Assembly: GCA_026702845.1 (NCBI GenBank)
Contig: JADCLS010000016.1
Span: forward strand, 62,001 to 126,000
Reading direction: 5' to 3'
Source: Candidatus Heimdallarchaeota archaeon
Lineage (GTDB): Archaea; Asgardarchaeota; Heimdallarchaeia; Heimdallarchaeales; Kariarchaeaceae
DNA: 64,000 bases
The notes under the pieces were generated by a model, which was given only the letters and a program-made list of their open reading frames with translations, had not been told where the DNA came from and made no database searches. A program made the position numbers and the translations under genes. Below are positions 37,308-45,058 of the stretch, piece by piece; position 1 is the first letter of the stretch, and every line of letters begins with the position of its first letter.

Positions 37308-38783
37308 ATGAGTGAACAAGAGGATAAAAGTATAATTCCACACATATTTCGTTCTTCAATGAAATCCTATGTTCTATCTATTCTTATGTATTTTATACTA
37401 ATTTTTGATCTCTTCTTATTTTGGGTTGTATACAGGATGCTCAATATGGAAGATCCTAGATTCAACTGGAGAGCCTTTGGGTATGAGCTTTTTGAATACA
37501 CTATTCTGGCTTTAATTATTTCTCTGATCTACTTGAAAATCTGGGGAGCAAAATCGATTATTATAACTGATTCTGCAATTAGTGTCAAACGTCCACTGTT
37601 GCCAAGTAAAAAAATGCTTTTGAAAGATATCAAACTTACAAGCCTTGAAACGCCCAGAAACTTACTTGTCACAATTTTTGGTGAAGATAAAATCAGAAAT
37701 GATGACAATCTGATGATTTACAGTCTGGATGGAAAAATGGAGATCAAATTAAGATTATATGCTGATCAGGATGGGATTGTTGAGGTCATTAAAAACTTAA
37801 ATCTCGAACATGATCAGTATATCAAGAGATATATCAACCATCGATCCACATTTAACATATACAACCTGGTAAAACATCCTACAGGGATGTTTGGTGTGAT
37901 ATTGGTGGGTATAACCCTCTTTTTCTATATTTGGGGTGCCATGAATTATATTTTCTTCCCACCCAGCGTAGCTAGCCCACTAGCATTTGGTATGGCTAAT
38001 CCTGCCTATTCATATGCTTTCTCACCACTGGGAGAAGGCAATCTAATAGATGCCCCACCAAGTTCAGAATTTCCACTTGGAACTGATTTTGTCGGTAGGG
38101 ATTACTATTCTAGGATCATCTATGGTATGGTACTTACTCTTAATCTCTGTTTCTTGATGGCACTATTGACAATGGTTTATGCAGTGATTGTAGGAACAAT
38201 TGCAGGTATGGGCAATACAGCAGTAGATAGGATACTACTTGGTGTTATGGATGCATTGATCTCTGTTCCCATGATGATATTTTGGGCATTTGGTTTAATC
38301 TACTCAGGTGGTTTACGAGATATTGAGGGTTTCTATTTTGATGGTGCGGTATTCTGGAATATAATGCTGATCACCTCGATTTTTATCTGGGCTGCACCAG
38401 CAAAAATCATTAGAAATGATATCAGAAATCTAAGAAGTATGGAATATATCAAGGCTGAGTATATACTTGGAGCAACTAAATTTTACATATTCAGAAAGCA
38501 TATCGTACCTAGTGTTATTCCAATAGTATTCACCCTATTACTCTCCATGATCATCGAATATATATCTCTGACAATAGCGATTGCCATTCTCTTACCCTCT
38601 GAAGGTACATTGATTTGGGGATCTGATTTGAATCGTAGACTAGATATCAATTACTACCCTGATCAGAATGTATTTGATTCATATTTCATGTTCAGTACAG
38701 CGATTTTCAGTGTAACCATTTTTGGCTTTCTCCTCCTTGGGAGTGCACTAAAGGATCTGGCCAATTTCAACAGGAGGCAATAA
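37308..38783 (+). CDS. DppC-like ABC permease with N-terminal TM-PH-like extension
   Basis: A 491-aa permease. Residues about 17-80 hold two membrane helices. Residues 85-165 form a soluble beta-rich insert (KSIIITDSAISVKRP, KIRNDDNLMIYSLDGK) that looks like a bacterial-type PH domain. From about 200 on it is DppC: the amphipathic start, FPLGTDFVGRDYYSRIIYG (about 255-273) and the EAA loop YIKAEYILGATKFYIFRKHIVP (about 383-404). It would form a peptide or solute importer with the DppB gene that starts 1 nt after its stop. No ATPase gene is adjacent. Confidence 0.8.
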   Translation: MSEQEDKSIIPHIFRSSMKSYVLSILMYFILIFDLFLFWVVYRMLNMEDPRFNWRAFGYELFEYTILALIISLIYLKIWGAKSIIITDSAISVKRPLLPSKKMLLKDIKLTSLETPRNLLVTIFGEDKIRNDDNLMIYSLDGKMEIKLRLYADQDGIVEVIKNLNLEHDQYIKRYINHRSTFNIYNLVKHPTGMFGVILVGITLFFYIWGAMNYIFFPPSVASPLAFGMANPAYSYAFSPLGEGNLIDAPPSSEFPLGTDFVGRDYYSRIIYGMVLTLNLCFLMALLTMVYAVIVGTIAGMGNTAVDRILLGVMDALISVPMMIFWAFGLIYSGGLRDIEGFYFDGAVFWNIMLITSIFIWAAPAKIIRNDIRNLRSMEYIKAEYILGATKFYIFRKHIVPSVIPIVFTLLLSMIIEYISLTIAIAILLPSEGTLIWGSDLNRRLDINYYPDQNVFDSYFMFSTAIFSVTIFGFLLLGSALKDLANFNRRQ

Positions 38784-38784
38784 T

Positions 38785-39807
38785 ATGAGACTTGCAACAT
38801 ATATTTCAATTAGATTTATCACAATTTTTATTCAAACATTAGGGATTTCAATGATCCTCTTCAGCGTTTATGGTGCAACTGGTTATGATGTCGGAGTGGC
38901 ACATTTTGGTCTTGCTGCACCACAATTTATAGAATGGGAAAATGAGCAGTTAGGCACAAATTATTCCATTGCTGAGCAATATGTGAATTTTTGGGAAGGT
39001 TTATTTGTGGGACAATGCACTGAATTGAACTCTACTCTATTTACATCAGCATGCGAACGTGGATTTGGCTTGGGTTGGGAGGGGCCAACGTACAAACAGG
39101 ATATAACTGAAACTGTGATCGATAAATTCATCAACTCAATGGTCGTGTTCTTGATCTCATTTCTCATTTATGGGAGTGTAGGTGTGGTTTTTGGCGTGAT
39201 TGCTAGCGTGAAATCTGGAAAAACAGATCAGATAATCCATTTTGTAACTAGTGCGATGATTGGTATTCCGAGCATTCTCTTGATCATCTTCATTTTCAGA
39301 ATATTCTTGAATCTGGACGATCCGAATTTCAATATTCTTGAAATAAGACGGTTGAATGTATCTCAGGGAATGGAGTTTATGCAGTTAAAATACCTGTTTC
39401 TACCAATTTTGACCCATGCTTTCATCTCTATTTCCTTCGTATTTCGATACACTAGAGAAATTGTTGTCGATGAAATGCAAGCTCCTTATCTTAGAACTGC
39501 CAAGGCAAAGGGATTGAATCCTCGTCAAGTTGTAGGCAGACATCTACTACCAAATATCTATGGACAGTTGATAAATGTATTAGCAATCTCAGTTCCTCTG
39601 GGTATCAGCTCTATGGCATTTATCGAGTTTATCTATGGTTATGATGGTCTCTTTAATTATATGCTAACTGCAGTGGTAGATTACTATGACTTTCCTGTTC
39701 TGCATGCAGGTACAATACTCATTAGCCTTGTTTCCTCGCTATTGATGAATGTAGCTAATATCTTCTCCACAATCCTAACAAAAGTACCCGAAAATAAAAT
39801 TATGTAA
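38785..39807 (+). CDS. DppB-like ABC permease
   Basis: A 340-aa permease of the DppB/OppB type with about six helices. The ATPase-contact EAA loop is YLRTAKAKGLNPRQVVGRHL (about residues 233-252). An outer insert between helices 1 and 2 (about 40-110) contains two cysteines in CTELNSTLFTSAC that could form a disulfide. It follows the DppC gene directly with AGGAGG as ribosome site; the order C then B is the reverse of common dpp operons. The substrate is unknown; the SBP at 20228 is a possible partner. Confidence 0.85.
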   Translation: MRLATYISIRFITIFIQTLGISMILFSVYGATGYDVGVAHFGLAAPQFIEWENEQLGTNYSIAEQYVNFWEGLFVGQCTELNSTLFTSACERGFGLGWEGPTYKQDITETVIDKFINSMVVFLISFLIYGSVGVVFGVIASVKSGKTDQIIHFVTSAMIGIPSILLIIFIFRIFLNLDDPNFNILEIRRLNVSQGMEFMQLKYLFLPILTHAFISISFVFRYTREIVVDEMQAPYLRTAKAKGLNPRQVVGRHLLPNIYGQLINVLAISVPLGISSMAFIEFIYGYDGLFNYMLTAVVDYYDFPVLHAGTILISLVSSLLMNVANIFSTILTKVPENKIM

Positions 39808-39878
39808 CTGCAACAGGGAGCACTTTATAATCATTTGAGTAATAATATTTATTATTTGATCGTGTAAATAGAATATAT

Positions 39879-40229
39879 ATGCGATTAAACTGGACGAAAG
39901 AACAATTGTACCTTCATATCTCAAAATTGCTTGATATGATGGTTAATGTGGCACAGGAGGATGATGTCATTACTGATGATGAGGAAGCAATTATTGAAGT
40001 TTGCAGACAGCGATTATGGGCTGAGCATGCTGAATTTGAGAAATATATTGATGATGACACTCCAATCGATGAGATAAGGGATAATATCTCCAATATTCTA
40101 CAAAAAGTGCTAAAAGAAGCAACAGAGACTGCGAAAACTGATGGAACTATCACAAGTGATGAGCTCAAGCTTATAGATCAGATGGCAAAATTCATCAGAA
40201 CTAATGATATTACAAAGTATCTGCAATGA
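39879..40229 (+). CDS. TerB-like helical protein
   Basis: A 116-aa all-helical protein with two similar halves, AQEDDVITDDEEAIIEV (about 25-41) and AKTDGTITSDELKLIDQ (about 89-105). This DG-x-IT-x-xE pattern is that of TerB/TerB-like domains, which bind metal and associate with membranes and stress systems. Its TGA overlaps the ATG of the next gene (ATGA), so it is co-translated with the alpha/beta hydrolase. Function unknown. Confidence 0.7.
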   Translation: MRLNWTKEQLYLHISKLLDMMVNVAQEDDVITDDEEAIIEVCRQRLWAEHAEFEKYIDDDTPIDEIRDNISNILQKVLKEATETAKTDGTITSDELKLIDQMAKFIRTNDITKYLQ

Positions 40230-40978
40230 AGGCCTATTATCTTAACAGTTTGGATTCTAACAGACTTTCCATTATATTTCTTGCAGGTAGCACACAGAAA
40301 ACCTATGGTAAGAATCATAAGTTGGTAAAATTCTTCTCCAAGTATAATGTCAATCTAGTTACTTTGGTGCTTCCTGGTCATGAACATATGCTCCCTATTC
40401 CTAAAGATGGAGATGAGTACCTTAACGTGTTTTATGATGATGTACAAGAACTACTGAGTAAATTGGGCGATGTGATTTTTGTTGGATTCTCAATTGGAGG
40501 GATATCTATTCTAAAGTTGGCAGAACTGAACCTCCCTCAAATACTCTACTCTATCTGTATTGGTAGTAGCCTTTTTGTAGAACCAGAGGAGGCTATGTTG
40601 ATCCAATCATATTTTACTATGAAAACATTCGAGGAAAGAGATTATAGCTGGGCAATGCATAAAATGCATGGTGAGAATTGGGTCGAACTCGTGGAATCAC
40701 TGGCTAAGATACTGTGTATTGACTCAACATTGTGGCCTCAAGCTGATAAAATAGATCCCAGAAAAGTATTATTAATCCTCGGCGATGCTGATCATCCATT
40801 TCCCCTAGATAAACATAAATCTAAACTCAAGGATTTTGGAGTGTCAGTTAAAGTTGTTGAGAATACCGGTCATTTTGATTATTTCACCACATCTTGGGTA
40901 GAATTAAAGGTAATTCTTGAAAAAATCACTCAAGAAAATCCCTTGGGGCCATTGCTTCAATTGTTGCCTTCGCAGTAG
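40226..40978 (+). CDS. Alpha/beta-hydrolase
   Basis: A 250-aa hydrolase with an intact triad: the nucleophile in GFSIGG (about residue 93), an acid in LGDADHPFPLDKH (about 190), and the histidine in NTGHFDYF (about 215). It probably acts as an esterase or thioesterase on an unknown substrate. The start overlaps the stop of the TerB-like gene by 4 nt. The 3' end overlaps the convergent LLM oxidoreductase gene by 53 bp, a rather large overlap. Confidence 0.82.
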   Translation: MKAYYLNSLDSNRLSIIFLAGSTQKTYGKNHKLVKFFSKYNVNLVTLVLPGHEHMLPIPKDGDEYLNVFYDDVQELLSKLGDVIFVGFSIGGISILKLAELNLPQILYSICIGSSLFVEPEEAMLIQSYFTMKTFEERDYSWAMHKMHGENWVELVESLAKILCIDSTLWPQADKIDPRKVLLILGDADHPFPLDKHKSKLKDFGVSVKVVENTGHFDYFTTSWVELKVILEKITQENPLGPLLQLLPSQ

Positions 40979-41921
40979 TTAAGTCAGTATTGAATGGAAT
41001 TGTGAGGAGTGGACAGGTTGCACCAGCATTGATGAAATCAATAATCTTTTCCTGTATCTCCTCCTTGCTGCCGTATGCACAGGTGAGATTAAGTATTTCA
41101 TCAGTAACTGCTGCTTGTGCTTCTTTGATTTTACCTCTATTCCATAATTTCTTTATTGAATCTGCCTCCTGGATAAATCCAAGTCTCTTGAACATGTTGT
41201 TATAGAAGTCTCCCATACCACCGATGTAATATGCCAGATGACCTCTCAATAGATCTGTCTCATGCTTGCCATCACCCAGAATCCCAAGAACGAAAGGGGT
41301 GATACTGAACCTCGACTTCTTTTCTTCAGGAATTATGGATTTTAGCGTTTTAACCTCAGATGTGAAGGATGGAATGGGCATGATTACAGGTATCCATCCA
41401 TCCGCTATCTCCGTGGTTAGTTTGATATTTTTAGGACCTAGAGCTGCGATATGAATGGGAATGTTCCTTATCTGTTTAATGGAAACTTTGAAATTTCGTA
41501 GATATCCCAATTGATTGGTCTGATGATTGAGCCTACGATTGGAAAACAGTGTTTGTAGTACCTCAACATATTCTTGGGTTCTTTGCAGCGGCTTGTTATA
41601 GACGATTCCATGAAATTGCTCAATTACCTTTGGCCCTGAAAGACCAAGACCAAGGACAAAGCGTCCATTGGATACTTCATCGATGCTAGCCGCAGTCATA
41701 GCAACAGTACCTGGAGTTCTCGAGAAGATATTAATTATACCAGTGGCAATTCTTGTTTGTTGTGTCTGATGCGCAAGAATCGATAGTAGGGAGATAGAAT
41801 CATGTCCCCATATTTCAGGGACAGAAATCTGTGCATAACCCCATTCATCTATTTTAGGTGCAAGATTTATGATCTCATGGATAGGAAGATAATCTGCACC
41901 TAATACTAAACCTAATTCCAT
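40926..41921 (-). CDS. LLM-class flavin/F420-dependent oxidoreductase
   Basis: A 331-aa TIM-barrel enzyme of the luciferase-like monooxygenase class. It begins MELGLVLGADYLPIHE, and shows the SNGRFVLGLGLSG and LQRTQEYVEVLQTLF segments that mark F420-dependent members such as Mer and glucose-6-phosphate dehydrogenases. F420 rather than FMN is likely in an archaeon but is inferred. The substrate is unknown. A TATA-like ATTATAGTTT about 26 nt before the ATG fits a leaderless message; asparaginase is divergent from it. Confidence 0.85.
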   Translation of the reverse strand: MELGLVLGADYLPIHEIINLAPKIDEWGYAQISVPEIWGHDSISLLSILAHQTQQTRIATGIINIFSRTPGTVAMTAASIDEVSNGRFVLGLGLSGPKVIEQFHGIVYNKPLQRTQEYVEVLQTLFSNRRLNHQTNQLGYLRNFKVSIKQIRNIPIHIAALGPKNIKLTTEIADGWIPVIMPIPSFTSEVKTLKSIIPEEKKSRFSITPFVLGILGDGKHETDLLRGHLAYYIGGMGDFYNNMFKRLGFIQEADSIKKLWNRGKIKEAQAAVTDEILNLTCAYGSKEEIQEKIIDFINAGATCPLLTIPFNTDLTTAKATIEAMAPRDFLE

Positions 41922-42028
41922 AGCAGATGAATCTGCAGTGAAACTATAATTCTATCTGAACATTGGATGTTAAAATGTGGATAATTCAAAAATTGAAGTA
42001 GAATTATTCTGTAGATGATAATTATAGC

Positions 42029-42037
42029 TATAAAATA
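42029..42037 (+). promoter_or_regulatory. TATA box of asparaginase gene
   Basis: TATAAAATA is centred about 24-25 nt before the ATG at 42057, giving a leaderless transcript and deciding the start over upstream in-frame codons. Confidence 0.5.
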
Positions 42038-42056
42038 TTCACTCTGCAGAGAATAC

Positions 42057-43082
42057 ATGAAAAAGCGAATCATGGTATTCGGAATGGGTGGAACCATTTC
42101 ATCAACCATAGGTCCATCCGGTTTATCACCGGGCCAAGTATCCCAGAATTTCATTAGTTTGATGCCTGAGTTGCTTGATCATTACGAGATAGAGACTAAG
42201 GAGTTGATGGCGATCGATTCCTCCAATCTTCAGCCTCATCACTGGAGTGAAGTGGCTGAGCGGATCTATTCAGAAGCTACTAGACGTGATATTGATGGGA
42301 TAGTTATTGCTCATGGTACGGATACGATGAGCTATACTGCATCAGCAATTGCCTTCATGATACAACAATATGGCAAACCAATCGTTTTCACAGGATCCCA
42401 AATCCCTTTTTCCTATTTGGGGAGTGATGGTAGGAAGAATATCGTTGATGCAATTCTTGTAGCAGCTGAGGCAGATATAGCTGAAACTGTGATCGTTTTT
42501 GACTCAAAAATTCATCGTGCTGTCAGATCAGTCAAATTAAGAGAATATGACCTCAATGCGTTCGAGAGTACAGATCCAACGATTATGGGGGAGATCGGTA
42601 TGGGTATTCATCTTTATGATCCCATGACAATCAAACGATCTGGGAATTCTCCAACCCTCAAGAAAGATCTTAACACCAATGTTGCACTTCTAAAAGTATT
42701 TCCAGGAATGAAGCCTGAAATGTTAACCTCCCTTGTAGATATGGGGTATGAAGGACTGGTACTCGATGCCTATGGTGCTGGAAATGTACCGATTCTGGAA
42801 AATTCCTTGTTAGATCCAATCAAAAGCCTAACAAATAAGCAAATCCCTGTGGTTATCACTTCTCAATGTGTATTTGGAACCACTGAGCTGTTATATGAGA
42901 CTGGAATTTTGGCAAATAAGGCTGGTGCGATACAGGGATTTGATATGATCGCAGAGGTTGCACTTATCAAACTCATGTGGGTGATGGGTAAGACAACAGA
43001 TTTTGCTAAGATCCGGAACATGATGCAGAGAAATATTGTCGGTGAGTTGAATCCTTATATCCAGTCCGTATCTAAAAAATAA
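42057..43082 (+). CDS. ansA: L-asparaginase, type I-like
   Basis: A 341-aa cytosolic enzyme that hydrolyses asparagine to aspartate and ammonia. The two catalytic threonine motifs are present: GMGGTISS (about residues 9-16) and HGTDTMSYTA (about 87-96), followed by GSQIPFSYLGSDGRKN. The length and lack of a signal peptide fit type I. There is no N-terminal domain like that of archaeal GatD, so a role in tRNA amidation is unlikely. The start is set by the TATA box 24-28 nt upstream. The 3' end overlaps the convergent Yip1-like gene by 11 bp. Confidence 0.92.
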   Translation: MKKRIMVFGMGGTISSTIGPSGLSPGQVSQNFISLMPELLDHYEIETKELMAIDSSNLQPHHWSEVAERIYSEATRRDIDGIVIAHGTDTMSYTASAIAFMIQQYGKPIVFTGSQIPFSYLGSDGRKNIVDAILVAAEADIAETVIVFDSKIHRAVRSVKLREYDLNAFESTDPTIMGEIGMGIHLYDPMTIKRSGNSPTLKKDLNTNVALLKVFPGMKPEMLTSLVDMGYEGLVLDAYGAGNVPILENSLLDPIKSLTNKQIPVVITSQCVFGTTELLYETGILANKAGAIQGFDMIAEVALIKLMWVMGKTTDFAKIRNMMQRNIVGELNPYIQSVSKK

Positions 43083-43941
43083 TATTTTGAATAATTGGCC
43101 AAATATTAAAGAGAATATTGAACGCAATTACTACAATTAGCCAGGACCCAGAGTAGTTATTCGATGAAATTCCAATATAGAGCATATACAGAGAATATCC
43201 CAATGCTACTAGCATGAGAATATCTGATAATAAATAATATACTGAAGAGAATCCTGAATACGTTGGTATTGGTAAAAGACCGAAAAAAGGGATTGTTTGC
43301 ATAGAGTAGTGTACTGATTGATCTGGTTGTAGTAGGAGCAGTATCAGCTGAATCGATCCGGTAATAATCAATGGGATGTATCGGTACGCATTTAATTTTC
43401 TCATGGCTAGATTAATATCATATCTGAGCGGGGAGCTCGGGGGGAACCCTCCTTTAAATATTGCTCCAAGGATCCATGAAACGATATACCACCCTATGAT
43501 GATAGTAAAAATAGACACTACTAAATTGATAGCAGAGAATCCTGCTTGGCTTTCCAAAGATGATTGATATAGTTCTGGAACATCGGAGTCAAAAGTGACC
43601 TCGGTTATTTTGGTAGTTGTGATTATAGCGATGAGACTAGTGATAACTGCATACAAAAATACTACAGGTATAGGATTAGGTGAACGAGGATCCTGTAATA
43701 TTGCCCTTGAGGCGGATTTTGGGTTAGTAAGCATCTGCTTGGAAGCATCAAATAGGGAATTGCCCCTCCAGTATTCATTCTGAAGCATCATGATTGGTTG
43801 TCTAAGTTCAGGTTGATTGATTGAAAACTCAGTTCTATCTTCTCTTTGCTCGAGATTTTTCCCACATGAAGGACAAAAAAGTTCAACAGATTCATACCCA
43901 TGTCCACAGCCATCACAGAATTTGAGATGCTCATCGCTCAT
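43072..43941 (-). CDS. Zinc-ribbon Yip1-domain membrane protein
   Basis: A 289-aa protein. An N-terminal zinc ribbon FCDGCGHGYESVELFCPSCG (about residues 8-27) is followed by a polar linker and, from about 90, five membrane helices with the Yip1 pattern (SASRAILQDP before helix 1, then ISWIL/GAIFKG). Yip1-domain proteins in eukaryotes work with Rab GTPases in vesicle traffic; in archaea the role is unknown. The family is widespread in prokaryotes too, so this alone does not show eukaryote-like trafficking. Confidence 0.75.
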   Translation of the reverse strand: MSDEHLKFCDGCGHGYESVELFCPSCGKNLEQREDRTEFSINQPELRQPIMMLQNEYWRGNSLFDASKQMLTNPKSASRAILQDPRSPNPIPVVFLYAVITSLIAIITTTKITEVTFDSDVPELYQSSLESQAGFSAINLVVSIFTIIIGWYIVSWILGAIFKGGFPPSSPLRYDINLAMRKLNAYRYIPLIITGSIQLILLLLQPDQSVHYSMQTIPFFGLLPIPTYSGFSSVYYLLSDILMLVALGYSLYMLYIGISSNNYSGSWLIVVIAFNILFNIWPIIQNIIF

Positions 43942-44028
43942 ACTAGTAATCCATCTGACTATCCTATTAATTTACTGAAGGAGAAATATTCATTCAGTAA
44001 GTATTTTTTCATCGAATAAACGCTGATA

Positions 44029-44682
44029 CTAGCAAACTTCTTCTATGAATTTTTGAATATCATTGGACACCCAGTAAGCAACTTTATTCTCATCTTTTCC
44101 CTTCACTTCTAGTTCGTAATTAGCCCCTTTTATGGATGTGACATGAACATGTTCTGCCATCATTCTCACAGCATTTCTCATCCTTGTAGCATCACCTCGA
44201 TTGGATTCAGTTCCCTGACAGAAAAGTGCTTCACCCATAATCGCTCCTAGTGCTCGCATATCCACCTTTTCAGGTCGATTTGGTGGATACAGGGGGTAAT
44301 TTAAACAGATAATTGGAGGAAGATCCCCAAATTCATCAACAATCGGGGCTATACGTACACAGGAGGCAGCACCAATACCATGTCCAAGAATAACCCATTG
44401 AATATCGGGATAGGTACGTATCATCTGCCTGTATACAGTAATAAATGCCTCATCCAAACTGTGTTGATCCTTATCATATTTCTTTCCCAATACTCTAAAT
44501 GGAAAACTAAATCGAATGGAGGAAATTTCCTTCTCTGCCAATTTCGTGGCTAACATGGCCAAAAAACCAGAATCCATTTTGGACCATTCACCATGAGCAA
44601 TAATTACTCCATATTTTCCGGTCTTTTTCAAAAACAACGCTGGTAATGGGGTTGAATGATCTATTGTCAGTGACTGTGCCAT
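44029..44682 (-). CDS. Alpha/beta-hydrolase fold protein, nucleophile lost (TEX30/KANL3-like)
   Basis: A 217-aa protein of the dienelactone-hydrolase/TEX30-like type: GVIIAHGEWSKMDSGF near residue 25, FSFPFRVLGKK, and the nucleophile elbow region. The elbow reads GHGIGA with G102 where serine is expected, and the late histidine motif (usually GADHSF) reads GANYEL. Both active-site residues are gone, so it is probably a non-catalytic fold. A TATA-like TTTTATATTA about 27 nt before the ATG supports the gene. It lies on the same strand just downstream of the CxxC mini-protein. Confidence 0.75.
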   Translation of the reverse strand: MAQSLTIDHSTPLPALFLKKTGKYGVIIAHGEWSKMDSGFLAMLATKLAEKEISSIRFSFPFRVLGKKYDKDQHSLDEAFITVYRQMIRTYPDIQWVILGHGIGAASCVRIAPIVDEFGDLPPIICLNYPLYPPNRPEKVDMRALGAIMGEALFCQGTESNRGDATRMRNAVRMMAEHVHVTSIKGANYELEVKGKDENKVAYWVSNDIQKFIEEVC

Positions 44683-44725
44683 AGCTATTCATCACGTACC
44701 TGTAATATAAAATTATATTTGGCTA

Positions 44726-44887
44726 TCAGCCTAGGAAAGAATTTTCACCATTGTGTTGCCGAATACCAATGCATGCTGGACAGAGCAAGGTTGATCTAGG
44801 TAAACATCGATCACAATAGCCACGTTTGCAGAGTTGACACCTTGTTTTAACTAGAGCAATTTGACACTTGCTGCATTTTTCTAGCAT
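44726..44887 (-). CDS. 53-aa four-CxxC zinc mini-protein
   Basis: A small protein with eight cysteines in four CxxC pairs at residues 5/8, 17/20, 25/28 and 36/39, enough for two zinc sites in a RING- or zinc-ribbon-like cross-brace. It starts MLEKCSKCQIA. A TATA-like box (minus strand, 44905-44920) centred about 25 nt before the ATG suggests it is a true, leaderless gene. It is divergent from the retron-like operon beginning at 45059, with 171 bp between starts. Partner or regulator roles are possible but unproven. Confidence 0.6.
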   Translation of the reverse strand: MLEKCSKCQIALVKTRCQLCKRGYCDRCLPRSTLLCPACIGIRQHNGENSFLG

Positions 44888-45010
44888 CACAGAAATACAG
44901 GTTGGTTTTTAATTTATGAATACTCCTTCTAATTATTGGATTAGTGTATCTTTATTTCATTAGACTAATGCAGTACAAATCATCTAATACTACCGAATTG
45001 GACATACAGA

Positions 45011-45027
45011 TTAAAAATACATAAAAT
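45011..45027 (+). promoter_or_regulatory. Promoter region of the ARM-SWIM-RT operon
   Basis: The AT-rich stretch contains TTAAAAATA and ATAAAAT, either of which could serve as TATA box for a start at about 45040-45050. This leaves a leader of only 10-20 nt before ATG 45059. There is no room here for a long RNA inside the operon leader. Confidence 0.4.
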
Positions 45028-45058
45028 ACCATCAAAATCTCTTTTGATTCGTTTAATA

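Noticed and set aside
44888..45058. Retron RNA in the leader of the operon
   Set aside because: The 171-bp gap is AT-rich with no convincing paired ends or long hairpin, and promoter boxes for both flanking genes fill much of it.
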